Positions 9,636 through 20,677 of a stretch of 32,146 nt of DNA are shown piece by piece (the stretch's first letter is position 1; each line of letters opens with the position of its first letter). The stretch spans positions 1 to 32,146 of the forward strand of contig JANBQS010000128.1 in NCBI GenBank assembly GCA_027577415.1. The letters run 5' to 3'. The notes beneath the pieces are model-generated. The model was given only the letters and a program-made list of their open reading frames with translations, searched no databases and was not told the DNA's origin. Origin of the DNA: Coemansia sp. RSA 922. Its lineage: Eukaryota; Kickxellomycota; Kickxellomycetes; Kickxellales; Kickxellaceae. Position numbers and translations under genes: made by a program.

Positions 9636-10064
9636 TTAATATGCTGCGCCAACCATGATTATCAACCATGTTTTTGTTGTATAGAATTCGTACTCTTCAG
9701 CGGTGATATTAATATTCTCTATGTTGGAGAACCTAGTTTGTTTATTTTCTGCTAATAAGCACAACTCTACTAGATTTTTAATAAGATCGAAGCATGTTAT
9801 ATTGCGTTTACGAACTTGACATTGAAGCCCATCAAAATGCGCTTGATAGCAAAATACAAAACAGGCATCATTGTTGACCGTTAGGTCGGTGGTGTCCCTA
9901 TTTATGACGTAAAACGCATAAATATCACTAAGTTGGCCAAATATGCTCTGCACATTGTGAGCTTTGTCACTGTATGGACCACGAACCTTGTGAATTGGAA
10001 CTTGATGCAAAGTTGCATGATTTTCCTCTATATGTATAACATCATAAAATTTGTTATCAGCCAT
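9636..10064 (-). CDS. Small island protein C (unrecognised family; intact paralogue of the 23789 pseudogene)
   Basis: A 142-residue protein of unknown function. About 88% of bases match the pseudogene at 23789-24196 over the first 109 or so codons, after which the two diverge. It keeps the island pattern: an alternating hydrophobic hairpin (IYAFYVINRD), a strand ACFVFCY, then a helix ending in LIKNLVELC, aligning with the same region of A and B. I take the ATG at 10064, whose MADNK start is shared with the pseudogene; the frame upstream is untranslated leader. The leader (10065 to about 10173) matches the pseudogene leader, but homology stops where the TATA box should be, so expression is doubtful. 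Confidence 0.7.
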   Translation of the reverse strand: MADNKFYDVIHIEENHATLHQVPIHKVRGPYSDKAHNVQSIFGQLSDIYAFYVINRDTTDLTVNNDACFVFCYQAHFDGLQCQVRKRNITCFDLIKNLVELCLLAENKQTRFSNIENINITAEEYEFYTTKTWLIIMVGAAY

Positions 10065-10175
10065 GGTAATTCGTGGTTGAGTATAAAACAATTGGCAAGT
10101 TTAGAAATAGTGTTGGAGAAGTGTGGTGTAGGGAGGATGGAGGAAGAAAAGAAAAGTTGTTAGCATTAGCTGCCA

Positions 10176-10496
10176 ATCTTGATTGAATTAAAGAAAACGT
10201 CAAAACTGTCACTAGATTACCAGGCGCAAAGAATAATGTAAAAACTTTATGTCTCGTGTATGGCCCGTGCATCCAGTAGTGAGAATTTGTAGACTCAGGG
10301 TTAGAAGATACAACATATTTGCTTGCCTACAGCCTATGCCTTTTCTTTTTCGATGATTACTCGTCAAATCACTGACCTAACCCATACCGACTTTCTTGTA
10401 AGATGAGGAGGTGCATCAATTTTTTTTTTTTGGCCAAATACATGGAAACGGGTACAAATATACTCTTTATTTTTATTCTATTTTATTTTGTATACA
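10176..10496. other. Intergenic region with RRP41 promoter
   Basis: There is no gene. The left edge is where similarity to the pseudogene promoter ends. The right part has a T-run followed by GGCCAAAT (about 10420-10438) and AT-rich DNA up to the RRP41 start. No clear TATA box can be assigned. Confidence 0.45.
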
Positions 10497-11231
10497 ATGT
10501 CTAGACAAGAGCTTCTCTCGCCCGAGGGCCTTCGAGTAGACGGCCGACGCGCCAACGAACTTCGGCGGATCTCCTGCCGTGCCTCGGTACTCAACTCAGC
10601 CGATGGATCTTCATACTACGAGCAAGGAAACACCAAAGTCCTAGTCGCCGTATATGGCCCGCGTGAGCCACGGTCAAAGTCCCTAGCGCACCACGATCAA
10701 GCAACCATTAACGTCGAGTTTAACATCGCGCCCTTCAGCACCAGCGAGCGGCGGAAGCGGTCCAAGGGCGACAAGCGCTTGTTGGAGGTAGCCTCGTTTG
10801 TCAAGCAGACGTTTGAGGGCGCTATCCAGACCACAGTGTATCCGCGGTCGCAGATTGACATCTATATACACTTGTTGCAGCATGATGGTGGTACTCTGGA
10901 GACTTGTATCAATGCGGCGACGCTGGCGCTTGTTGATGCTGGTATCTCGATGGTGGATTATGTGTGTGCTTGTACTGCTGGGTTTATCGATGAGACACCA
11001 GTGCTTGACCTCAATTTTGTCGAGGAGTCGTCGATTGAGACGCCTGATCTCACTGTGGCTGTGCTGCCGAGGAGCGGCAACATTGCTTTGCTGCAGATGG
11101 AGTCCCGGCTGCACTCGTCCAAGCTCGAGGGCGTCTTGGAACTGGCAACAGAGGGCTGCAAACACATCCACAAAAAGCTAGACGAGGCTGTGCTAGCTGC
11201 TGCTGGAGAACTGGCTAAAAAGCTCTCTTGA
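10497..11231 (+). CDS. RRP41: Exosome core subunit Rrp41 (Ski6/EXOSC4)
   Basis: A 244-residue RNase PH-fold subunit of the nine-membered RNA exosome ring, acting in 3'-5' RNA processing and decay in nucleus and cytoplasm. Typical marks are GLRVDGRR near the N-terminus, YEQGNTKVLVAVYGP, and the LLQHDGGTLETCINAATLALVDAGI region with the DETPVLDLN stretch after it. Eukaryotic Rrp41 binds RNA but is catalytically inactive, with activity supplied by Rrp44 and Rrp6. Length matches human and yeast proteins (about 245). The ATG at 10497 is chosen over an in-frame TTG three codons upstream. The gene is intronless and followed in tandem by TRS85. Confidence 0.95.
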   Translation: MSRQELLSPEGLRVDGRRANELRRISCRASVLNSADGSSYYEQGNTKVLVAVYGPREPRSKSLAHHDQATINVEFNIAPFSTSERRKRSKGDKRLLEVASFVKQTFEGAIQTTVYPRSQIDIYIHLLQHDGGTLETCINAATLALVDAGISMVDYVCACTAGFIDETPVLDLNFVEESSIETPDLTVAVLPRSGNIALLQMESRLHSSKLEGVLELATEGCKHIHKKLDEAVLAAAGELAKKLS

Positions 11232-11422
11232 TCTATTTCTTCTAATATTTTGATCAGCACCCGTGTGAAAGGCACTTGGCGTGTGAGGTGGCAACACTAA
11301 GTTTTTGCTTCTTTTGTGTGCTCTTCAAATAATCTCAATTCACTCTATTTTTTTTTTTGTGTGTTAGACCCTCTCGTGTAAAAGGGGTACTCAATTTCTT
11401 AAAGCTGGCGTCGCGAAGAGTA

Positions 11423-14400
11423 ATGCCAAGGGCGAGCTTGGCGCAAAAGAAAGACTTTGTGACAAAGGCATTTTGCCCTCGCATTCTCGCCCTTGCCTCA
11501 CCTGGAGTTCAGGACGCTTGCGCTGTGAACGGCGTTGACACATTTGCCGACCTACTATCGCCATTCGGTCAGGATGTGCTGACTCAAAGTAAGTCATTAC
11601 AGGCAATGTTGCTCTACTTGCAAAAAGAAAAAGTCCGCAAGAATACAGCACCGACTAATAAGGGATTTCATCGTTATTGTCTATAGTTACAATACAGGAC
11701 GGACAGGGAGCACCGTACTTTCTCGACAAGATCAATGTCAGGTTCACGACAGACTTTAATATCGAAAAGAGCCATATACTGAGCAGCTCAGACGTCGATG
11801 GCCTAGTGAACTCTTGCGCAGCTGCATGCGTGGAGCCCGCCGACCCGCCGTTTATAGGCAAAGACGGTGTCATATTGGACGCTGCCATGGCCGACGACAT
11901 TAGCACCTGGGCGCCATGGTACACGTTGTTTCGGCAGCAGTGGGTCGGTGATATGCAGCCGTCAGAGCACGAGACGTTTATGCACCCAGTTGCCTGCCTG
12001 TTCATCGCTTCTGGGTCCGAGGCCGATCCAATTGGGGCTTTGCGAGCGCTCCAGACGAGTGCTGCCGTGCAGCGCGTGCTCTCTTGTGGCGATGGCGGGA
12101 CAAAGATGCTGTTCTACTATATGCTTCTGCATGACGGGCGCGATACGGCGGCACTGCAGACTATTGACTTGCAATTTGACCAAGTTCGCAAGACGTTTGG
12201 GCAAAACTCCGCGCTGTTGAAAATCAACACCAATACGGATCTCTTGGGTGCGGCTGATGCAGGCGAGCGTATCAAAATCTCTAGCATTTGGAGCAGCGAT
12301 ATCTCGGCGACACGGCCGTTGGCAGCGCAGCCCGAAAAGAGTTACGGCGAGATGCTGACCATGCGCGATGTAGCAGCGTTGAGAGACGCTGTTAAGTTGA
12401 TGCTGGTCCGTAGTGTCGTGCCTCATATGCAGTACGTTATTCGCATTCTCAGCGACCAGACTGCGAGCGAGCGCCGCGGAATCACTGGGCGGCTGTTTTC
12501 GGCTGGGCGACGCTACTTGAATACGACCTCCAAGGCGGAGAACACCTATGTGGGGAGCGACGGAGAGGTGTACTACCGACACAAGTCGCCCGAGGCAATG
12601 CTGCGGCGGCTGGCTGACTGCTCGTTTATGCTCAAGGACTATCGCTTCGCACAGTCAGTGTACCAAATCGCACGACGCGACTTCCAGTCGGAGAAGGCGT
12701 GGCTGTGCTACGCGGGCGCTCAGGAAATGATTGGAGTATGCAGGCTTTTGTGGGAGGTGCAAACGACCAAGGCAGAGTTTGATAGCGTCTTTGACGATGC
12801 CGTATCGACATACGTCCATAAAACGCGTACGCCTCGTCGTCATTTTCTTGCAGTGCGTTGTATTGTCGTGTACTATGAGCTGCTTAAACACCACAGGTTT
12901 TATGCGTTTGCTCCTGGCGCGCTGCTTCGGGGACCCAGCTTTTCGGCTTCGTTGACGGCTCTGTTGAATGAGCAGGCAGCTTATTCATATTTAAAGGCTG
13001 TGCCGCGCCCGAATGTGCGAAAGTTTGCCTTTTATGCCATGCTCGCCTCGCAGGCGTTTCAAAGAGCGCATATGGGCGACTTGGCTAACCGCTGTCTTCA
13101 CATGGTGCGTGTGTCGCTCAAGGGCCGGCCGCAGGGGCATATCAGGACCGATAGCGACGACGAAAAGAGCCACGGCAAAGCGACAACAGATGTCAAGAGT
13201 CCAACCAGGGCCTCGATGGACGAAAAGGCCGCCACACTCAGCCAGCCTGCCACTTATGAGGCCACTGTCGACAAAGTCAGCGTTACGGCAAAGACAAAGT
13301 GGACGGCAATCGACTCGTACATTAATCATGAGCTTGGTCGGCAGTCCATGGCGGCGCACAATTTTGACGAGGCATTCCAGTACTTTATGGCGCTGATGGG
13401 GGACGAAAAGACGCCGCCAAAGCTCCAGTCAAAGTACTTGCAAGAGCTTTTGCAGTTGTTCCTCGAGAGTAGCGACCAATTGTCTGGCGACAACGATGGC
13501 AGAAAGCAGGCCAGCGCTATTGAGCTGTCGATTCCCTCTATTGACCCGCAGTTGGTTCGCATTATTATGTCGCCGGAGCTTGAGGGCGAGGATGCTATGC
13601 TCGAGTGGCGGCTGGACGGGTCTAGTCCCAGCAAGATTGGCGGTGGCTCTGGGCTTCAGCCATCTCGATGCTGTTCTGTGGGCGAAGTCGTCGCTGTGCT
13701 ACTTGTAGTTACTAATCCACTCGCTATTGGCGTGACGTTGAGCAATCTCACTCTCGAGTGCGCGTTTGAGGCCTCCGGAGACTCAGCGACTACCGAGGCA
13801 ACGGTTGATTCTGCGCTGGACATATCTGTGGTGCCTACGGTTATTCTGGAGGGCGAGCAAACGACCATGGTTACAGTGCAGATTGTTCCACGTTGTGCTG
13901 GCTCAGTCTCGATCTTGGGCGCAAAGTACTTGCTGTGCGATATTCTGCCCTCATTCAAGTCGCTAGTTTTGCCTGGAAGGCGCATGAACGACACTAAGGA
14001 CCAGCGCATGGGCATTGTGCATACTCCTGATACTACGCTGGGATTCAGCGTGAACTCTGATCTGCCTCGCTTGGAGGTCACAGTGGACGATCTGCCTGAT
14101 ACTCTTATGAGTGGGTCGATGCACCGAGCGTGCCTGCGCGTTGCTAACAGCGGCAGTCTAGCGTGCCATAGCGTGGCTATGTGGGTGTCGCATCCGTCTT
14201 TTGTTGGTATCAGACCTCCGCGGCTATGTAATGACGAGGCAGAGTTGGTTGATGATGGCGGGATGTATGTTCCATTGTCGGATGTAAAAAACCACGAGCG
14301 GGTGCAGGTTCCTAATGTGCTGAGAGACTATTCGACATTTGTTCTGGTTGGCAAGCAGACTGATACTCCGGGATCCAGTGCGCATTGTGTGGAGCCGCTT

Positions 14401-15732
14401 GGCAGTCTGAGACCAGGCGAGGCGTTCACTGTGCCCATATGGATTCGTGGTGACCGCGTTGGCGCCCATACGCTCAGCCTGTGTGTTGGCGCTAGCTCGG
14501 CTGCAACTGCGCGTAAAGATTTGGTTGTCATGCGCTCGCGCCAATTCGAAGTGGATCTGCTAGTTACGGCTTCGTTGCGCGTGAATGCGTTTGTCCGGCC
14601 CAGCGCCCGGAACCCCCGCGAACGGCTGCTTGGCGTCGAGGTCGAGAATATGCAGCCTGACTTGAGCGTGCAGCTAGTGCAGACCACATTTACAAGCGGC
14701 TTTTATGAGCTAGTGCCAGTATCGAGCAGCAAAGAGTCTCACAGGACGCTGGTGGGCCCTCGCCAGTCTATCAGTCTGGTTTACCGCGCCCGACCTTGCG
14801 ACACGATGGTCGACAAACCTTGTGACTCGCCAGAGATGTTTGCTGTCCGAGCATTGCGCCAGTTTATCTACTCGAGTGAAAAGCCCTCATCGACGCCTGA
14901 GCCTATTGACCTGGTATACAGCAACAATTTTTTTACTGAGCAAGGTATTGACTGCACGCACAGCTCTCTGCAGAGCTATATTACGCGGTCGCAGGCGCAC
15001 AGACGGCGCAATGTCTTGCGTTCGGGGTATCCACTGATACCTGACAAGTATCACTCGGCGATGTTCCCCTTGTTTGAGTCGTTTGGCATCGACTTTGTAC
15101 TGTTCTGGAGCCAGGTCGGCGGCGCTGAGCGGGCGGGTCATCATTCGATCTCTGGTATTGACCTTGGTGTGCCGCACGACTACTTGGTCGAGGGTCTGAA
15201 TCCGCCGACTGAGGGCGCTGCACGTACCTGGCTGTCCGACACTATACATGACCGTGAGGCGCTTATCCAAAGCATAGCTAGTCGTTCTGAAGCGGCCCTG
15301 CGTAGCGAGCGGCCGCTTGACGTGTTGATTCAAGTTGAAGCGGCACAGCAAAGTGACTGCTCGTTGTATGTGGCTGATGTCAATATCTCGGTATACAACC
15401 ACTCGTGGCGATACGGGTACCAGTTTACGCTGGATCTGTTGTCGCCGCATGAGCTCGACCAGTTTGTTGCGGAGGGGGCGAAGATGGAGCACTCTGGGTC
15501 GCGGGCGGCTTGGTCGTGGCTCGACGAGACCAGACATTCGTCGTCGGTTGAGCCGCATGGGCTGACGGTTGTGCGTGCTCGGCTCTCGTGCTACGCGCCT
15601 GGCATGATTGATGTTGCTGTGTGGCGACTACAAGCAAGCGCAATAATGCCTGCTGCGGTGTTTAGCTCCAAGAGCCTGGACTGCATTTTGTATCCTACGC
15701 AGCCGCATTTTGTCCATGTAGGCACCGTGTAA
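11423..15732 (+). CDS. TRS85: TRAPP III subunit Trs85 / TRAPPC8, two exons
   Basis: Join 11423-11588 (166 nt) to 11687-15732, giving 1403 residues. The 98-nt intron has a GTAAGT donor, an ACTAATA branch-like site near 11654 and a CTATAG acceptor. The join yields DVLTQ-ITIQDG in frame. Exon 1 carries the family's FCPRILALASPGVQ and FADLLSPFG start. Exon 2 continues with TPWF-like APWYTLFRQQ, the strongly diagnostic HPVACLFIASGSEADP, and LFYYMLLHD. The protein is specific to TRAPP III, which activates Ypt1/Rab1 in autophagy and traffic. Length is like human TRAPPC8 (about 1435), about twice yeast Trs85. A charged, probably disordered insertion lies around residues 500-545. Beta-rich segments fill the C-terminal half. 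The second exon alone lacks an ATG, supporting the splice model. Confidence 0.92.
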
Positions 15733-16184
15733 ATCTCGTCTCCCTTTGCTGCGGTTCACATAATAGCTCTTGTGATTCCCATTCCCCTCTTTTTTTTTTT
15801 GCCGCAGCAACAATGCTGAGGGTAGTATTTTCGGCGGATTTTTAGACATATGCAGCATGCTTCGTGGCCGCAGGCAAGGCACTTTCTGGACATCAAGCAT
15901 TGAGTTGGAAATTATGCTCTCTTTCGGATACGATTCGCACAAATGCACAAGAACCCCAAACGCCCATGGCTGCGCAAATCTCTCATACGGAACTGGCGAC
16001 ATATATAACCAAAGTGTCTTCCGCTCTCAACCCTTTTTTTTCTCTTCTTTTTTTTTTCTCTATTTTTTTGCCCAACTCCCCCTTTACACCATTCGTTCTC
16101 CCTTTTTTTTTACTTTTTCTATCTCTTTGTTATACTTTACCTATACACCTTTCTTTTTTTCTATTCTTTTGCGTGGTCGTCAGC
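15733..16184. other. TRS85 terminator region and ABC gene promoter/5' leader
   Basis: This interval has no gene of its own. It contains a T-run (15790), a TATA box at 16002 and a long T/C-rich tract (16020-16165), which I read as the 5' leader of the ABC gene. Confidence 0.6.
16002..16008 (+). promoter_or_regulatory. TATA box of the ABC transporter gene
   Basis: TATATAA lies 183 bp upstream of the chosen ATG. The frame upstream of that ATG stays open through the T-rich tract and even through this TATA box. That is a reason to start at 16185 rather than further up. Confidence 0.55.
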
Positions 16185-19100
16185 ATGGCGCTGACTTCGT
16201 TCCTTGTCATGGTGTCCGAGGGAACCAAGCACGTGTTTGTTCCAATGGCGAGCTCTTTCCTGTCCCAGCTAGTGCTTGAGATGACTACCAAGGAGAACAC
16301 ATTCACGCCCCATCGCTTCTCCGACCCCGTGTCCCAATGTGTCGCCGCCATGCTAGTAGTTGTGGCATCAGCCACCAGTTCTGGGTGGTGGGAGCAAGTA
16401 CTTTCAGTCATAGCGGCTCTGACTCTGCCATTGCTGGCCATGCACTCTTCTTCATACACGGCGTTCCAGTGTCTCAATGCTCTGGGTATCTACCGGGCGC
16501 TGAACAGCTCCATTGATGCATGGATCACGGGTGTCTGCGTTCTCATGCACATCTACTTGGTGTTGGCTAACCTCGACCTCCGTAGCCAAAAGCTACTGAA
16601 TACTGTGGTGCAAAAGGTCACCTACCGGCAGGAGCGGCGGCTGGTGGCATTGCGGCGTTTGCGTGAGCTGACTCTGGACGATGTCTGGCTGTTGCCTGAA
16701 AGATTTAGTTTGCGGAACGCCTATAACGAGTTTACTTACAATACGGAGGAGCCGTTGTTCGTGATCCGCGCTATCCTGCGTATGGCGTGGCGTCCGATGA
16801 TCCCGATTTATATCGCAGAGTCGCTGTTGAAGACCGTGTCCCTGCTGACTACCACTCTTAATAGCTCGGTTTTGCATTGCTTGGACTCGCCGGCTACGAG
16901 CGCTTGGTATAAGGGATATGTGACCATGTTGTTGCTCTTCTTGGTCAAGGCTATTGAGATGCAGAAGGACGTGGTTTCCAAGTACTCGCGTGCTGAAACT
17001 TCACGGGTCTCGGACGCCGTTAAATTGGAGCTACTTCGGTTGCCTCTGACGAAGAGTGGACGTCGGCCGCGTGGCTCCTCTTACCGTAATGGTCACTATG
17101 TCACTACGGTTATTGGTGATTTGCAGAACACCTTGGGGATCTTTTCATCGCTTTTCGGAACTGCTGCCACTGTCTGGGTTATCTTCCGCCGTGTGGGCTT
17201 TTTGGCTTTCATGCCTATGACTATTTCCATTGTCTTCAGCCTGGTGGAGACGGCCTTGATACGGTTTGGCGGGCATCGGTACCACTGGGAGGAGGAATCC
17301 GACGTCTATACCTACGATGCCAAGGTCGACGAGGTGTGTCTGGGCATTAAGACTATTAAGCTGTTTGGCTGGGAGCGTATGTACCTTGATCCGAAGCTTC
17401 AGCAGGACAACTCGCCCAAGAAGAAACTGCCTTGGTATGCGCCGGTCATGCGCGCTACCTGGTTTGTCTTTGACAGTTTGCAGACACTGACTAGCGAGAT
17501 GTCGTCGTTTCTCACTATTTACTTGCACTTGCAGACGGCGTCTGGCGCGGCTAACCCGATTACCAATGCGGAGTTGTTTGAGCTCAGCAGTCACGGCGAC
17601 AATATGCAGAGCAGTATCAGCGGCATCTTTTACAAGCTCCAGCGGCTCAGGACGCTGTTCAAATGTAACCGCACGCTGGAGTGCGCCTTGCGCGGCGACT
17701 ACATTAACGCACTACCGCAGAAGGACGTAGAGACTTCGGCTGAAGCCTCGATTCGCATGGATGCGTGTAGCTTCAAGTGGCGTAAGAAGCGGCTGACACT
17801 GAGGGACGTGTCGTTCTCGGCGGGTGCTGGTGAGCTGGTCGCTGTGGTGGGCAAAACGGCGGGCGGAAAATCTTCCTTGCTCCTGGCTATGTGTAGCGAG
17901 ATGGAGATGGCGCAGGGCGGAGGACAGGTATGCGGTACGGTCAGCTACTTGGAGCAGACGCCGTGGATTGCGAGTAGCACTTTGCGCGACAATATTCTGT
18001 TTGGCCGCGAGTTTGACGAGGACCACTACTGGCGTGTCATCTACGCGTGTGCGCTTATGGAGGATTTGGACGCTTGGCCGGACCGCGATCTGACCGTCAT
18101 TGGCGAGCGTGGCATCAACTTGTCGGGTGGGCAGAGGGCGAGGTTGGCGCTGGCGCGGACTGTGTACTCGCGTGCGGATATCTATATTTTTGACGATCCG
18201 TTGTCGGCCGTGGATGCTGTGGTTAAGCGGCATATCTTGGATAACGTTATTTTGAGCTCAGGTATGCTGGGTGATAAGCTGCGCATTGTGGCTACCCATG
18301 CTGAAGGCATCCTGCCGTTCTGCAATCAGGTCGTCACGGTGGATAGCGGCAATGTCTCGGTTGTGACTCAGGTGCCGCGTGAGTACAACAAGTCTGTGGT
18401 GCCGGACTCGCCGAGCTGTGAATCTGACAAGTCATCGGTTACTGCTGTCAGCGATGATTGTGAACCATCTCTTACTCCGACCGAGGACAGTGGCTATGAC
18501 AGTGATGCCGATAGCGACAAGGGCCGCAGCAATGATGACGGGAATAGGCCGGCGCGTAAGTGGAGCAACCGCGAGAACGCCGTCTATATCTTGCGTATGT
18601 GCGGACTGCCAGTGCTAGCCAGCATGTTGTTCTCGGGCATGTTCAGCCCCGTGTCGTCGTTTATCCTGGACGGCCTGAAGCTGGACGCGCTCCGGGCCAA
18701 CAGCCAGTCAGGAAGCGCGAGTACCGGCGCAGTGATATCGTACCTCAAGGTGCACTTTTTGAGCCGGATCGTAGGCACAATAGTCAGCCGCGTAGAGACG
18801 TATATCAAGGAGACCATTGACGAGCGGTACTTGAACGACGAGATCAAGATCTCATTTGTGGAGAGTCTGATCCATGCACCATTGTCGTTCTTTGACAGTA
18901 CTAGTCGGCACCAGATCTCGACGGCGTATAATGAAGGCGCTGATGTTGTGTCTGGCGGCGTGCCGCGGTTCCTGATGTCCGAGTTCTCAACCGCACTGCA
19001 GACGGGTCTGTCGATTTATCGGGTAGCGCGTACGGCACCTCAGCTGCTGGTTATCTCGCCGCTGATCGCCTGGGCTGTGGTCAAGCGTGATGGGTTTGTG

Positions 19101-20486
19101 GACCCGGCTACGCGGTCGCTGGAAAAGATTGCGCGTGCTAGTCGTGTGCGTAGGAACCGTGCGTCTGACATGATCACTGGTGCCGAGCGCATGATCCGGC
19201 TGTACGGCGTCGAGGCGCATTTCACGGACTTGCATATCGAGGGTAAGGACGAGGAGGCACGGCTGCAGCAGCCTAGTTCAGCGCTGTATACGCTGGGCGG
19301 CCACCTGCACCGGCTTATCGACGATGCTGGTGATATGCTGATGACGTTCTCGATGCTGTTGCAGTCGCAGACTACTATTTACCGCGTTACTTCGGGCGAC
19401 CTCATTACGTGCAAGCAGCTGATGAATACGCTGATCTCTAATATCGGCGATATCGTCAACTTGCCGAGCCGCGTGCTGCAGTTTGCGGACAATATCGATC
19501 TTTACCGTCACTACACTGATCTACCACCGGAGGCGCCCTACATTATTGACGATTGTCGGCCTGAGCCAGAGTGGCCACGCGAGGGCGCGATCCAGATGCG
19601 CAACTACACTATGCGCTATGCCGAAGGATTGAAGCCCGCGCTCAATAACATCAATTTGGAGATTAGGCCGGGCGAGAAAATCGGTATCGTTGGGCGTACT
19701 GGCGCTGGCAAGTCGACGCTGGCCAAGGCGCTCTTCCGTTTGGCTAATGGACCCGACGGCCAGGGGTCTATTGTTATTGACGGCCAGGATATTGGGGAGA
19801 TTGGGGTGGGAGACTTGCGACCGCGGCTGGGCATTATCCCGCAAGAGTCGACGATGTTTAGTGGTACTGTTCGGCAGAACTTGGATCCTATGCAAGAGTT
19901 CACGGTCGAGGATATGTGGGCGTCGATGATCAAGTGCGATATATCCAAGATCGTAGCACCCAAGCGCAAGACTCCCGAAAGCCCCGACGACGACAGCGAC
20001 GATGAGGACGATATTTACGACGACGAGCAGCTGGAGATAAAGGAGAGATGGGCAAAGTCCGGCTGGTTGATGCGTTTGGTTCTGATGGCGCTGGACGAGA
20101 TGCCTGATACTGACGAGTACGATTATTGTCCGAGCACGGGTCTCAACCGTTATATCTACAATGATGACTATCGGTTTAGCAACGGCCAGCAGCAGTTGTT
20201 TAGCTTGTGTCGGCTGCTTATGCGTAAACGGCAGATTATTGTGTTGGATGAGGCTACGGCTGACGTGGATCTGGAGACTGATCGGAGTATCCAGGAGCTT
20301 ATCCGTAAGGAGTTCTGCGACTGTACTGTACTCACTATTGCGCATCGTCTGGATACTGTGAAGAATAGCGACCGCATTATTGTCATGGATAAGGGCGAGA
20401 TTGCGGAAATCGGCACTCCAAAGGAACTCATGGAGAAGGACGGGTTGTTTGCCTTACTGGTGAAGACTAACGACTTTGGCGACTAG
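16185..20486 (+). CDS. Divergent full-size ABCC-like ABC transporter
   Basis: A 1433-residue protein with two half-transporters. TMD1 covers about 190-500, with helices around FVIRAILRMAW and FLAFMPMTISIVFSLVET. NBD1 has a Walker A at 556-563 (GKTAGGKS), LSGGQ at 646-650, Walker B with Asp670-Asp671 (FDDPLSAVD) and an ATH H-loop. An acidic Ser/Asp linker (about 740-790) leads to TMD2, which keeps PLSFFDS. NBD2 has Walker A from 1170 (GRTGAGKS), a variant signature FSNGQ at 1331-1335, Walker B VLDEATAD with Glu1356, and an AHR H-loop. The QTPWI and NLDPM motifs and asymmetric Walker B residues place it near ABCC. Membrane segments are unusually weak, and the GRILNR-type loop after the FFD motif is not conserved. 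Substrate and membrane are unknown. The N-terminus upstream of 190 has only a few hydrophobic segments, not a clear five-helix TMD0. Confidence 0.85.
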   Translation: MALTSFLVMVSEGTKHVFVPMASSFLSQLVLEMTTKENTFTPHRFSDPVSQCVAAMLVVVASATSSGWWEQVLSVIAALTLPLLAMHSSSYTAFQCLNALGIYRALNSSIDAWITGVCVLMHIYLVLANLDLRSQKLLNTVVQKVTYRQERRLVALRRLRELTLDDVWLLPERFSLRNAYNEFTYNTEEPLFVIRAILRMAWRPMIPIYIAESLLKTVSLLTTTLNSSVLHCLDSPATSAWYKGYVTMLLLFLVKAIEMQKDVVSKYSRAETSRVSDAVKLELLRLPLTKSGRRPRGSSYRNGHYVTTVIGDLQNTLGIFSSLFGTAATVWVIFRRVGFLAFMPMTISIVFSLVETALIRFGGHRYHWEEESDVYTYDAKVDEVCLGIKTIKLFGWERMYLDPKLQQDNSPKKKLPWYAPVMRATWFVFDSLQTLTSEMSSFLTIYLHLQTASGAANPITNAELFELSSHGDNMQSSISGIFYKLQRLRTLFKCNRTLECALRGDYINALPQKDVETSAEASIRMDACSFKWRKKRLTLRDVSFSAGAGELVAVVGKTAGGKSSLLLAMCSEMEMAQGGGQVCGTVSYLEQTPWIASSTLRDNILFGREFDEDHYWRVIYACALMEDLDAWPDRDLTVIGERGINLSGGQRARLALARTVYSRADIYIFDDPLSAVDAVVKRHILDNVILSSGMLGDKLRIVATHAEGILPFCNQVVTVDSGNVSVVTQVPREYNKSVVPDSPSCESDKSSVTAVSDDCEPSLTPTEDSGYDSDADSDKGRSNDDGNRPARKWSNRENAVYILRMCGLPVLASMLFSGMFSPVSSFILDGLKLDALRANSQSGSASTGAVISYLKVHFLSRIVGTIVSRVETYIKETIDERYLNDEIKISFVESLIHAPLSFFDSTSRHQISTAYNEGADVVSGGVPRFLMSEFSTALQTGLSIYRVARTAPQLLVISPLIAWAVVKRDGFVDPATRSLEKIARASRVRRNRASDMITGAERMIRLYGVEAHFTDLHIEGKDEEARLQQPSSALYTLGGHLHRLIDDAGDMLMTFSMLLQSQTTIYRVTSGDLITCKQLMNTLISNIGDIVNLPSRVLQFADNIDLYRHYTDLPPEAPYIIDDCRPEPEWPREGAIQMRNYTMRYAEGLKPALNNINLEIRPGEKIGIVGRTGAGKSTLAKALFRLANGPDGQGSIVIDGQDIGEIGVGDLRPRLGIIPQESTMFSGTVRQNLDPMQEFTVEDMWASMIKCDISKIVAPKRKTPESPDDDSDDEDDIYDDEQLEIKERWAKSGWLMRLVLMALDEMPDTDEYDYCPSTGLNRYIYNDDYRFSNGQQQLFSLCRLLMRKRQIIVLDEATADVDLETDRSIQELIRKEFCDCTVLTIAHRLDTVKNSDRIIVMDKGEIAEIGTPKELMEKDGLFALLVKTNDFGD

Positions 20487-20677
20487 ATTTCTTTTTAATC
20501 CACTATTTTCTAAAATTGTCTACTGTATATATATTTAACGTTTCTATCTTTTGTTCTGTGTTGCACTCTGGATATTGCTTGGTGTCACAGAAGAGTGTCT
20601 GTAAAGATATGTTAAAGTGTATATCAATGCTGGCGACTCTCCTGTGCTAGATATAGGAATGCAGAAATTCTCACTCA

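Noticed and set aside
15864..16184. N-terminal extension of the ABC frame, which would add hydrophobic Phe/Leu-rich segments
   Set aside because: It has no suitable ATG downstream of the TATA box at 16002. The hydrophobic residues come from a T-rich leader, so it is untranslated sequence rather than a membrane domain.
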